Shown here: positions 1 to 7,577 of the stretch, piece after piece
Numbering within the stretch: the stretch's first letter is position 1
Layout of the letters: the number at the start of each line of letters is the position of its first letter
From: a virus
IMG/VR virus record: IMGVR_UViG_3300037502_003531
Span: 1 to 32,634 of that record
Length of the DNA stretch: 32,634 nucleotides
Strand: one strand, 5' to 3'
The notes under the pieces: model-generated
What the model saw: only the letters and a program-made list of their open reading frames with translations
What the model was told of the DNA's origin: nothing
The model's database searches: none
Position numbers and translations under genes: made by a program

Positions 1-12
1 AGTACTACTTTT

Positions 13-45
13 AAAATTTAGCCCCATTTTTAACGGGGCTAAATT
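13..45 (-). terminator. Probable rho-independent terminator
   Basis: Arms 15-25 and 35-45 make a perfect 11-bp stem (AATTTAGCCCC and its complement) with a 9-nt loop, followed on the minus strand by TTTTAAAA. It would end transcripts coming from the lipoprotein gene about 190 bp upstream. I see no supportable gene in the rest of 1-238. Confidence 0.6.
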
Positions 46-238
46 CCTAATTAACATATGCACGAATCACCATGCAGTTATAAATTAAGAATATGTAAGT
101 TATAAGATATGGTAAGGTATTTATAGATCATTTATGCTAAATTCCTCTTAATAATGTGGTATTATTTGAGTTTAACATAAATGACCTTCTTTTATAAGTA
201 TGTGTTGCGATTCTGATCTAACATCCAATAAAATAAAT

Positions 239-823
239 CTATTTATAATTTACTTCTTGAACCCTCCAATTATGATCCTCATTCACTAATGTTACTACAT
301 AATTGAAATCTTTATTATAGGCCGCTCCAGCCCATTCTGTTGCTGGATAGTATCTAGTAGTATTAAAACTAACCTCTACTTTATTATCTTTCTGACTTTC
401 TATTTTAGATGATTTAACTACTTCATGAGTAGGAAAAGATACCTCTCCTTCTCCTCCTTTGTTAATGTCAGTTAACTTTTGAATATATTTTTCTATCTCT
501 TCTTCTGATACAAAAGGTGATAAATTTGCACCTAAAACAGATGTTATCTGTTCAAAATTTCCCTCATTATTTTTCGTTACTCTACTTAAATTAATCCAAC
601 TTTGATAAGCACTTTTAAATGTTGAACGTATCTGTAACTCTAATTGATAAGCTAATAATTTTAGTTCAGGATTATCCAATTTCAATTTTTGCTGAGTATC
701 TATAGCCTCTTGATTATTATCAATTTGGTTAGTATCATCTTGATTTGCTGCACAACCAATTAATTGGACTATAATTAAAAATAAGACTATCGATAAATAA
801 AACCTATTATTTCTATTTTTCAT
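239..823 (-). CDS. Predicted lipoprotein of unknown function
   Basis: A 194-residue protein with a type II signal peptide: basic start (KNRNNR), a hydrophobic stretch at about residues 8-22, and a lipobox LIGC with the acylated cysteine at residue 24. It should be anchored to the outer face of the cytoplasmic membrane. The mature part starts with an Asn/Gln/Asp-rich linker, then a helical region and a C-terminal part (about 100-194) that looks like a small mixed alpha/beta fold; I do not recognise the family. The ATG follows AGGAGGTGAATTT. It is followed by a terminator and preceded by an L,D-transpeptidase gene, so a role at the cell envelope is plausible. It looks like host sequence rather than phage. 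Confidence 0.75.
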   Translation of the reverse strand: MKNRNNRFYLSIVLFLIIVQLIGCAANQDDTNQIDNNQEAIDTQQKLKLDNPELKLLAYQLELQIRSTFKSAYQSWINLSRVTKNNEGNFEQITSVLGANLSPFVSEEEIEKYIQKLTDINKGGEGEVSFPTHEVVKSSKIESQKDNKVEVSFNTTRYYPATEWAGAAYNKDFNYVVTLVNEDHNWRVQEVNYK

Positions 824-922
824 AAATTCACCTCCTAATTATATTTTATAATTCCCAAATAGAAAACTAAAATTATATAATTAGGCATAAAATCTTAATT
901 AAAAAATAAATTTAATTTGATT

Positions 923-1846
923 TCACTTAATATTTAAGATATATAAAGTATTTTCATCACCTTCTAAATCATCTTTAAGACCATAGATATATTTTAGTTC
1001 TTTCATAGCATCTTGAGTATTCTTACCAAATATTCCATCAGTAAGATCTATATTAAAACCATGCTCTCTTAATTTTTCTTGAAATAATATAAGCTCTTTT
1101 CCTTCATCCCCCAGCTTAAGATTATGAGTTATTTTGATAGGATCTCTATGACCAATTATCTTTACTTTTGTTCCCACTTTAACCCATGAGTATAGAATTT
1201 TAACATCGTGATTAAACATTCTAATACATCCATTACTAGCAGCATAACCTATAGAACCAGGTTTATTGGTACCATGAATTCCATAACTGCCCCAAGGAAC
1301 ACTCAGTCTCATCCATTTATCACCAAAAGGACTTTCATTCCACATGTCTACCTTCTCTATTATCCTAAATTCACCTATAGGAGATTTAGTAGATGACTTT
1401 CCAATAGCTACAGGAAATTCACTATACTTCTCTCCATCTGAATAAACAATTAATTTTCTTTTATAGGTATCCACTAGAATTGAAATTTCACCTGTAGGTG
1501 GTTCCTTTTTATTAGTCTCTCTAGCTTCTTCTCCATGGATTGCCATTCCTAAATACCACCATAACTTATTATCAACTATACCATTATTATCTTCTAACTT
1601 ATTTACATATTCAAATTTTTTAACTGCTATATATGTATTCCAATCATATAAGGAATTAATTTCTCCCTTATAAAATCCTAATAGTTTAAGCTCTCTTTGT
1701 AATTCCCAAATATCTTCTCCTCTTAATGGAGGATATTGTAATGATATTATACGCTCTGGTCGACAACTACACTTATAATTAGCTTCTGATGAACTTGTAA
1801 TTATAAGTAAAGTAACTAAGATGAAATATAATACTTTTTTTATCAT
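923..1846 (-). CDS. L,D-transpeptidase (YkuD domain) with two peptidoglycan-binding domains
   Basis: A 307-residue exported enzyme. Residues 1-22 form a signal peptide. Residues about 44-100 are a PG_binding_1-type domain (WELQRELKLLGFYKGEI pattern). The YkuD catalytic domain spans about 120-232, with the family motif around H191 and the nucleophile C207 (SNGCIRM). A second PG_binding_1 repeat lies at about 244-300 (LKLGDEGKEL, then DGIFGKNTQDAM). YkuD enzymes make 3-3 cross-links in peptidoglycan or attach proteins to it outside the membrane. Flanking the catalytic domain with a binding domain on each side is less common than one. The ATG has AGGAGGG upstream. Probably a host gene next to the prophage. 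Confidence 0.93.
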   Translation of the reverse strand: MIKKVLYFILVTLLIITSSSEANYKCSCRPERIISLQYPPLRGEDIWELQRELKLLGFYKGEINSLYDWNTYIAVKKFEYVNKLEDNNGIVDNKLWWYLGMAIHGEEARETNKKEPPTGEISILVDTYKRKLIVYSDGEKYSEFPVAIGKSSTKSPIGEFRIIEKVDMWNESPFGDKWMRLSVPWGSYGIHGTNKPGSIGYAASNGCIRMFNHDVKILYSWVKVGTKVKIIGHRDPIKITHNLKLGDEGKELILFQEKLREHGFNIDLTDGIFGKNTQDAMKELKYIYGLKDDLEGDENTLYILNIK

Positions 1847-1926
1847 AAACTGTCAACCCTCCTTTATTAAATTTTATGTCTACATGTTAATTATTATGAA
1901 ATATCTAATATACTATAAGAGTAAGC

Positions 1927-1962
1927 TTAACAAGGACAGCATCTAAGCTCTGCCCCTGTTAA
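1927..1962 (-). terminator. Stable hairpin, possible terminator of the LysM gene
   Basis: Arms 1927-1939 and 1950-1962 pair over 13 positions, two of them G-T wobbles, with a 10-nt loop. It lies 28 bp past the stop of the LysM gene and 80 bp before the L,D-transpeptidase start. There is no clear T-run on either strand, so a processing or attenuation role is equally possible. Confidence 0.4.
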
Positions 1963-1989
1963 ATTCAAATTATTTTATAAAGAAAATAA

Positions 1990-3150
1990 TCAATTATATT
2001 CATTTACAACCCATGTTGTCTTACTATCTTCATCTAAAGTTACTATAATAGTCTCACCTTTCTTCAATTTAACATTTAAGTCTTTAAGATAATTAGCTTG
2101 AACAATTGATCTAATATTCACACCATTTTCATAGGCAATATCTGCAATATACTCTTCATCTTTTCTAACAGTATAAATTCTATGCTTTTTAAAGAAGCCT
2201 TGGCTAACAGGCATTAGTAATTTTTGACCGTAACGAACCTTTTCTTCACTTCCTAAAGCATTTATAGTTCTTAAAACATCCTCTGAAATATTAAACTTTT
2301 TAGCAATATCTGTTAGAGTTTCATCAGCATTTACCCGGTAATAATTATTCAATAACTTACTATATCTTTTTACATAAGCAAATTTATTTGAATTATCTAA
2401 TGGGATAATTAAATTACTACCAACTTGAATATTATTTATATTATCCAACATATTGTTTGCTTTCATAATCTCTAACATTCTAACTCCAAACTTATCAGCT
2501 ATTTTTACAAGATTATCTCCTTCTTGTACTTGATAACTGTAGTAAAGAGGATAAGAATAAACTTTTATCTCTTCTTTGTCTATATTAGTGTTTGGTAAAA
2601 TAAGCCTTCTACCTACATATAAATCATATGAGTTCTTGATATTATTTAACTCGACTAACTTTTGCACTGTAGTATTATATTTTTGAGCAATATTCCATAA
2701 AATATCTCCTTCTTGAACAATATAATAGTTATTTTCTTCTTCAACATTTTGATTATTATTTAAAGGAACAAGCAATTTACGTCCAATATATAAATCATAG
2801 GCATCTTTAATATCATTTAATTCTACTAATTTCTCTACTGTAGTGTTATATTTTTGGGCAATATTCCATAAAATATCTCCCGCTTTAATAGTATAATATC
2901 CATACTTATTTTGATCATTTGGATATTCAATATTAATTCTAATAATCAATCTTTGTCCAACATAAATATTACTAGGGTTAGAGATATTATTTTGTTCTAT
3001 AATAACCTCTATTGGTACACCTATTTCTTTAGAAATTTCTATCAAGGTATCTCCACTTTTAACTTTATATACTGTACTAGCTTCTGCCTGAGCTAATGAC
3101 ATAGCCATTATTGTGACCAGCAATAATACAATTGCTGTAAATTTCTTCAT
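1990..3150 (-). CDS. Secreted protein with six LysM domains
   Basis: About 386 residues: a signal peptide ending near AQAEAS, then six LysM repeats, each beginning with a Y-x-V/I-x-x-G/D-D/E motif (for example YKVKSGDTL, YYTIKAGDIL, YYIVQEGDIL) and ending in an 'xxGxxLxxP' strand. LysM domains bind N-acetylglucosamine in peptidoglycan or chitin. No catalytic domain is attached, so it probably works as a wall-bound structural or adaptor protein. I start at the ATG at 3150 because the site GAAGGAGTG sits 8 nt before it; the in-frame GTG at 3159 overlaps that ribosome site. Repeats 2 and 3 are almost identical in DNA, with a period of 171 bp. The last two repeats are the most diverged. It faces the prophage across a gene-free 210 bp. 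Confidence 0.9.
   Translation of the reverse strand: MKKFTAIVLLLVTIMAMSLAQAEASTVYKVKSGDTLIEISKEIGVPIEVIIEQNNISNPSNIYVGQRLIIRINIEYPNDQNKYGYYTIKAGDILWNIAQKYNTTVEKLVELNDIKDAYDLYIGRKLLVPLNNNQNVEEENNYYIVQEGDILWNIAQKYNTTVQKLVELNNIKNSYDLYVGRRLILPNTNIDKEEIKVYSYPLYYSYQVQEGDNLVKIADKFGVRMLEIMKANNMLDNINNIQVGSNLIIPLDNSNKFAYVKRYSKLLNNYYRVNADETLTDIAKKFNISEDVLRTINALGSEEKVRYGQKLLMPVSQGFFKKHRIYTVRKDEEYIADIAYENGVNIRSIVQANYLKDLNVKLKKGETIIVTLDEDSKTTWVVNEYN
2570..2905 (-). repeat. Tandem duplication of a LysM unit
   Basis: The DNA of LysM repeats 2 and 3 (including ATTCCATAAAATATCTCC at 2692 and 2863) is nearly identical at a period of 171 bp, 57 codons. The other four repeats have diverged. This indicates a recent in-gene duplication. 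Confidence 0.75.
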
Positions 3151-3360
3151 TAATATCACTCCTTCGTCTTATTTTGGTGACACAAATAGGAGTTTAACAT
3201 ATAAATTAGGGGAGTACAATGATAAAAATATTGTTAATAAGGATATTATATACAATAATATTTGTTATAAATTATCAAGGCAAATATTATTCACTTAATA
3301 GCGTATAAAATTTACAATAAACAAAATTAAACCTTCCTAGAACCTTATCCTTCAAGACTT

Positions 3361-3837
3361 TTATCTCATAACTTCCTTCCTATTACTATCATGTGATCCT
3401 GACACCCTACCAGCCACAATCTCAGCACTCTTTCCAAAGGTAAAAGTACCTAATATAAGTTTGATTATACCTCCCAAATCTGGTGGCATACTGAATTGAA
3501 CACTAGTTATATCTGTATATTTAGCAATTGCAGGAGCTATTATATAGTTATTGGTTAAGATAAGCACATAGATTCCTACTAAACTAAGTATAGTAATAGG
3601 TCTCCAACTCTCTAGTAACCAGTTATCGCTTTTGGCATCAGTTTTTAATATTTCTGTCTTTGACTCTAGTTCTTGCTTTTGAACCTCAATTAATTTATTG
3701 GTCAACTCATTTTCTAATACACTTATCTTTTCTTTAACTTGTAACTTCTCTTCTTCAGAGGTATGGAAGTCATCTACAGTCTTACGAACTGTGTCTAAGC
3801 CATCTTTAATTAAATTCCCTATGCCTAATATATCCAT
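3361..3837 (-). CDS. Holin-like protein (3TM / GTA_holin_3TM type)
   Basis: 158 residues. The N-terminal half (about 10-75) is a charged helix likely to be a coiled coil, then a WRP motif (ESWRPITI) and hydrophobic segments at about 82-103 and 122-140, with FGKSAE near the end. This arrangement fits the 3TM holin family seen in gene transfer agents and many Bacillota prophages. It would sit in the cytoplasmic membrane and let the lysozyme reach the wall. It is the last gene of the late operon and is separated from the lysozyme by a terminator hairpin, so its dose may be kept low. Ribosome site GGAGGTG precedes the ATG. Assignment is from pattern and position; membrane topology is predicted by eye. 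Confidence 0.7.
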   Translation of the reverse strand: MDILGIGNLIKDGLDTVRKTVDDFHTSEEEKLQVKEKISVLENELTNKLIEVQKQELESKTEILKTDAKSDNWLLESWRPITILSLVGIYVLILTNNYIIAPAIAKYTDITSVQFSMPPDLGGIIKLILGTFTFGKSAEIVAGRVSGSHDSNRKEVMR

Positions 3838-3861
3838 TTAAACACCTCCAGTATTAATAAA

Positions 3862-3886
3862 ATAAATAAACCACCGAAAACGGTGG
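3862..3886 (-). terminator. Intra-operon terminator between lysozyme and holin genes
   Basis: On the minus strand CCACCG-TTTT-CGGTGG forms a perfect 6-bp stem (3881-3886 with 3871-3876) followed by TTTATTTATTTTA. It begins only a few bases after the lysozyme stop. Because the holin-like gene follows 25 bp later with no visible promoter, the terminator is probably leaky. Confidence 0.75.
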
Positions 3887-3889
3887 CTA

Positions 3890-4348
3890 CTAATCCTTCC
3901 AATATCTGAATACCTTATCTACATAAGCTTGATTTACATAAGCACCATTATCATCTTTTCTAGGGCTTCCTGCATTATAACTTGCCACTGCATCCTCCCA
4001 GTTACCATATCGATTATAATAATGCTTTAAATGCTTACAACCATACTCTATACCTAATAATGGATCACATAATTCAGTAAAGAAGTCACCTTTAAATCCT
4101 CGTTCTCTTGCTACTGCCCCCATTACCTGCATTAATCCCCATGAAGTCTTTTGACCATTCTCTTCAGTATCGAAACTGGCCATACTGTGATTAGCAAATT
4201 CCTCAACCTTATATAACCATCTATAATTAGGCTCATACCTAGTTGCATAAGTATTACCATTACTTTCAATCTTGATTATAGCAGCAATGAGTTTAGTTGG
4301 AATTCCATGCTTTTTAGCTTTCTTTTCAATAATATCTCTTAAATTCAT
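3890..4348 (-). CDS. Phage lysozyme, SLT-type lytic transglycosylase
   Basis: 152 residues without signal peptide or wall-binding domain: a single goose-type/SLT catalytic domain. Motif I contains the catalytic glutamate E28 (IIKIESNGN), motif II is GLMQVM at 71-76, and motif III is the YNAG element at about 124-127. Such enzymes cleave the glycan strand between N-acetylmuramic acid and N-acetylglucosamine, forming the anhydro product. Position between XhlA-like and holin-like genes points to host lysis as its job. The ATG is preceded by AAGGAGGAG. Lack of a signal peptide means export depends on the neighbouring membrane proteins. Confidence 0.88.
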   Translation of the reverse strand: MNLRDIIEKKAKKHGIPTKLIAAIIKIESNGNTYATRYEPNYRWLYKVEEFANHSMASFDTEENGQKTSWGLMQVMGAVARERGFKGDFFTELCDPLLGIEYGCKHLKHYYNRYGNWEDAVASYNAGSPRKDDNGAYVNQAYVDKVFRYWKD

Positions 4349-4362
4349 AATATATCTCCTCC

Positions 4363-4641
4363 TTAGAAAAGTGGTAACTGGTCTACATTAACTCCAAAGA
4401 TAGTTAATATAATTCCACCTATAACGATTAATAATCCAAAGATAACTTTCCACATATTGTTGGTATACTTATCTTCCCTGCCTTCAAAGAATCCTTGCAA
4501 CTCCTTCAAGTCCTCTTTTGTAGCCATTCTGGTATCTACTTTCTCATCTATCTGCTCTATCTTTTCTGTATTTTTAACAACATTAACCTTTAATGATTCA
4601 ATATCAGCTTCTGCTCTAGTTATTCTTTCATTCATCTCCAA
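4363..4641 (-). CDS. XhlA-like lysis-associated membrane protein
   Basis: About 92 residues: an amphipathic helix/coiled coil (residues about 5-60, rich in E, K and D with heptad spacing) followed by one membrane segment (WKVIFGLLIVIGGIILTIF) and a short tail. This is the layout of the haemolysin XhlA family, which assists holin-driven lysis in Bacillus PBSX and relatives. The start is uncertain: GGGGAGG overlaps a GTG at 4650, so I prefer the TTG at 4641, 8 nt downstream; an ATG at 4635 is also possible. It opens the lysis cassette after a terminator. Confidence 0.75.
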   Translation of the reverse strand: MEMNERITRAEADIESLKVNVVKNTEKIEQIDEKVDTRMATKEDLKELQGFFEGREDKYTNNMWKVIFGLLIVIGGIILTIFGVNVDQLPLF

Positions 4642-4665
4642 AGAGCTCACCTCCCCTATTAAAAT

Positions 4666-4689
4666 AAAAAAAGACGCCTCTCGGAGTCT
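4666..4689 (-). terminator. Terminator between tail and lysis genes
   Basis: On the minus strand AGACTCC-GAGA-GGCGTCT (one mismatch) is followed by TTTTTTTATTTT. It lies 16 bp beyond the stop of the last tail gene and 25 bp before the XhlA-like gene. No promoter is visible between, so partial read-through is the simplest view. Confidence 0.7.
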
Positions 4690-4705
4690 AAATGCTAATA
4701 AATAA

Positions 4706-5326
4706 TTAAAGTTTTATAACATAACCTCTAATATTAAAGGTACACTTATTAACAGACGAATACTCTTGATTCAATTGATTAATTAATTGATATTCATCAT
4801 ATATATCTCGGAATCTATAATAGCTATAACCTGAATTTCCTCCATGACCTAGATAGACGCTCCCTAACATGACTTTTATTTCTATTTTATCTTTAACTAT
4901 TAGCGGTGGTAAATTAGTATAGCTATTTACAACTTCTCTATTATCTATTTTAAAAGAAATCACTTTTTGTCCATCAAATTCTTTCGTTCCTTTCCCATAC
5001 TTTAGAATAGTATTTCTCATACCTGTACTACTCCCCTCATCATCCTTATAAGTAAAAGGAGCTCCAGATTCAATATAATTCATATTTGATGTATACCATA
5101 AAAATGGCGATCCTAAATCTATAGTTAGTGTTTTAATTTCGAAATCAGAACCATTACTTGCAGATTTATTTATATATGTTAACCCATCTACATCGAAAAA
5201 CATTTCGTTTTTAAGGCTATTTAACCGATTATGATTATCTTGTATATTGCCTTCAATCCTATTGAAATTTTTGTTATCAACTCCATCATCAGGAGTCCAA
5301 TCAGTTTTAGTCCCTTCCCAACTCAT
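4706..5326 (-). CDS. Phage tail-tip or fibre-associated protein
   Basis: 206 residues. The opening W-x-x-TKTDW-x-PDDGVDNKNFNRIEGNI pattern is common at the N terminus of tail-appendage proteins in Bacillota siphophages, where it is thought to attach the protein to the tail tip. The rest is beta-rich with aromatic residues (GYSYYRFRD) and no motif I can name; it could be the receptor-binding or an appendage part. Its ATG overlaps the stop of the upstream 614-residue gene (ATGA), so the two are translationally coupled, and GGGAGG precedes it. It is the last gene of the tail block before a terminator. Confidence 0.65.
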   Translation of the reverse strand: MSWEGTKTDWTPDDGVDNKNFNRIEGNIQDNHNRLNSLKNEMFFDVDGLTYINKSASNGSDFEIKTLTIDLGSPFLWYTSNMNYIESGAPFTYKDDEGSSTGMRNTILKYGKGTKEFDGQKVISFKIDNREVVNSYTNLPPLIVKDKIEIKVMLGSVYLGHGGNSGYSYYRFRDIYDEYQLINQLNQEYSSVNKCTFNIRGYVIKL

Positions 5327-7167
5327 TCATTTTTCCTCCCTTCTAGGTTTGCTCTTAATCCTCCATCATATTCTAACTCTTGTTTAGTTACATAAAATTG
5401 TCCAACCTTATTGATACCCAGTTTTTGAAATTCTGGTACAGTAATTAGATCAGCTAATATTAATGCTGGATTACCTCGCCAATCCAAAGACACATCTCGC
5501 TTAGGGTCAGCAAAGGAACCTTTAAGTTTATCAGCTATCTTCTGAGCCATTTCTTTAGTTTGAATCAGATGATTTATAGGAAGAGTATAATCTATCTTTC
5601 CATTCTCAGTTATACTCCTATCATCTTGTGAATATACTCTTTCTGCTCCTTTTACTTTTAAAGGCTTACCTTCAAGTATTAACTTGAAAGTATCTTGGCT
5701 AGTTCCACTGTTGCTAATCTCAATTTCAGCATTACAAGCATAATAATTAGCATGAGTAATTGAAGTGTTCACTGTATTATTCTCCAAGTGAGCTGTAACT
5801 TCTATAGCTGGTTTCTCTGAATACTCAGCATTAATAGTGATAGTCTCAGCTGCTCCAATTGTTCTAACTTCACTAGTAGAAAAAACTTCTTCTAACCCAT
5901 CAGATAATACAAGAGGTTGAGTTTCTACTATTATATAATTTGCTACACTAGACGAATCAGCAGGTTGATTCTTTGTAAAATAATCATCTGCTGTTATTTC
6001 ATATAATCCTGTGGGGATAATCAGTTTCAATGACCTAACAGTCATTTCTGTTTGACCTAACATATCACTTGTTACATTAGCTATAATATAAGGTCTAATA
6101 TTCGCAGAACCTTTTACTACCATATTAGCTGAGACTTCTCTTATTCTAGTAGAAGCAAGGGTTATTGTAGCATTACCTGTTATCATTTCAAACATATGAC
6201 CTGTAATTTTCTGTATTTCTGTGGTCATAATTCCACTAGATAATATATTAGCAGAAGAATTTTTTAGTCTAGCAGAATTGATTGATATTATGGCACTAGC
6301 TGAAAAATCAGCAGAAGCTTCAATATAATTAGTTATACTTCTACCATAAATATAGACATTATTATCATATGAAGCAGCGTAAAGGTAATCATTATCAGCA
6401 TAAACAGAGTAAATATAACCTGTTGCATCTGTTAACTTAGTTACTAATGTAAGATCTCTTCTGTCATAGATATATATATTCTTATCATGGGCTCCAGCAT
6501 AAATATAATTGCTATCAACATATATAGAATAAATATAACCAACTGGATCTGTTAAAGTAGTTATTAAGGTCAAATTTGTTTTATTATAGACATAGATTTT
6601 ATCACTGGAACCGGCATAAATATAATCACTATCAGCATAGACAGACCGAATAATATTATTTGCATCAGTGAAGGTAGTTACTAATGTAAAATCTATTCTA
6701 TCATAGATATATAACTTATTATCACGTGAGCCAGCATAAATATAATTACTATCAGTATAGACAGAAAAAATAAAATCATTTGTATCAGTTAATATAGTTA
6801 TTAAGGTTAAATCTGCTCTATCATAAATACATATTCCATTATATGAACCAGCATAAATATAATCTTCATTAACATAAATAGAATAAACAATTCCACTTAC
6901 ATCAGTTAATGTAGTTATTAAAGTCAAATTTATTCTATCATAAATACATATTCCATTATATGAGCTAACATAAATATAATCGCTATCAGCATAAACAGAA
7001 TAAATATAACCAACTGGATCTGTTAACTTGGTTATTGGTGTAAGGCTTGTTTTATCATAAATATAAATTTCATTCTGTGAACCAGCATAAACATAATCAC
7101 TATCAGCATAAACAGAATAAAGATGATTACTTGTAGCTGTTAATGTAGTACTTAGATCAAAAGACAA
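5323..7167 (-). CDS. Tail-tip protein with N-terminal seven-bladed propeller and tail-hub-like C terminus
   Basis: 614 residues in three parts. Residues about 16-285 hold seven repeats of 38-40 residues, each with a core S-V/I-Y-x-D-x-D/N-Y-I/V-Y-A-G-S ... I-Y-D/N-x-x-x-L-T-L-I/V-T-x-L-T-D, which should form a seven-bladed beta-propeller. Residues about 286-385 are a low-complexity beta-type stretch rich in S, A, T and I. Residues about 385-614 look like the distal part of a siphovirus tail-hub protein (ITADDYF, NYIIVET, AQKIADKL, a long beta region, then VGQFYVTKQELEYDGGL). The 403-residue gene upstream ends where such a protein would continue, so this looks like the second half of a split tail-tip protein. 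Start is TTG, 9 nt after GGAGG. Confidence 0.7.
   Translation of the reverse strand: MSFDLSTTLTATSNHLYSVYADSDYVYAGSQNEIYIYDKTSLTPITKLTDPVGYIYSVYADSDYIYVSSYNGICIYDRINLTLITTLTDVSGIVYSIYVNEDYIYAGSYNGICIYDRADLTLITILTDTNDFIFSVYTDSNYIYAGSRDNKLYIYDRIDFTLVTTFTDANNIIRSVYADSDYIYAGSSDKIYVYNKTNLTLITTLTDPVGYIYSIYVDSNYIYAGAHDKNIYIYDRRDLTLVTKLTDATGYIYSVYADNDYLYAASYDNNVYIYGRSITNYIEASADFSASAIISINSARLKNSSANILSSGIMTTEIQKITGHMFEMITGNATITLASTRIREVSANMVVKGSANIRPYIIANVTSDMLGQTEMTVRSLKLIIPTGLYEITADDYFTKNQPADSSSVANYIIVETQPLVLSDGLEEVFSTSEVRTIGAAETITINAEYSEKPAIEVTAHLENNTVNTSITHANYYACNAEIEISNSGTSQDTFKLILEGKPLKVKGAERVYSQDDRSITENGKIDYTLPINHLIQTKEMAQKIADKLKGSFADPKRDVSLDWRGNPALILADLITVPEFQKLGINKVGQFYVTKQELEYDGGLRANLEGRKNE
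6318..7125 (-). repeat. Seven tandem propeller repeats, about 117 bp each
   Basis: Seven in-frame repeats of about 114-120 bp encode the blades of the propeller domain. Several blades share long stretches of near-identical DNA (the segments encoding DSDYIYAGS and NGICIYDR), indicating recent internal duplication. Confidence 0.85.
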
Positions 7168-7182
7168 TCTATATCACCTCCT

Positions 7183-7572
7183 TTAATCTAACTTTACTGT
7201 TAACTCACTAATTGGAACTTTAAATATATCGTCAGTAGTGATAGTTTTAGCAGTAGTTAACTCTGCATAAAATAATGGATTACCACCAGTTTCAGCATCC
7301 ATTAATATAACATGAGTAATTATTCCCCAGTCAGCTGTTGCTTGTGGAAATTCAATATCATAGGTATTCTGTGTTACTCCATCTACAATCTCATCAAAGG
7401 TTATTGCTTGCCTTGCATAACTACCTCCAGAAACCTCACTTGTAATATCTCCTGCTTCTGCTGGATTAGAAGTTAACAAAGCTATATAGATTGTAGTAGG
7501 TGATGTATAGGGTACATTTCTTAATACATGATCAAGCAATTTATTTTCTAGATAATTACACATATTAGACAT
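7183..7572 (-). CDS. Small phage structural protein (tail fibre / gp80-like family)
   Basis: About 129 residues. The pattern YTSPTTIYIALLTSNP followed by SGGSYARQ and later 'ITHVILMDAETGG' with a closing beta strand is typical of a small phage family annotated as tail fibre or gp80-like structural protein. It is thought to be a virion component; its exact place is not known to me. I start at the ATG at 7572, because the GTG at 7581 overlaps the site AAAGGAG. It stands between the two parts of what looks like one ancestral tail-tip protein, which suggests it was inserted there. Confidence 0.6.
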   Translation of the reverse strand: MSNMCNYLENKLLDHVLRNVPYTSPTTIYIALLTSNPAEAGDITSEVSGGSYARQAITFDEIVDGVTQNTYDIEFPQATADWGIITHVILMDAETGGNPLFYAELTTAKTITTDDIFKVPISELTVKLD

Positions 7573-7577
7573 TATTA

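Noticed and set aside
6318-7125. Regular repeats that could suggest a CRISPR array
   Set aside because: Repeats are about 117 bp, in frame and encode propeller blades; there are no short identical repeats with unique spacers and no cas genes.
5323-7167. Diversity-generating retroelement acting on the tail-tip gene
   Set aside because: No reverse transcriptase and no template repeat is visible in the window; repeats are explained by blade duplication.
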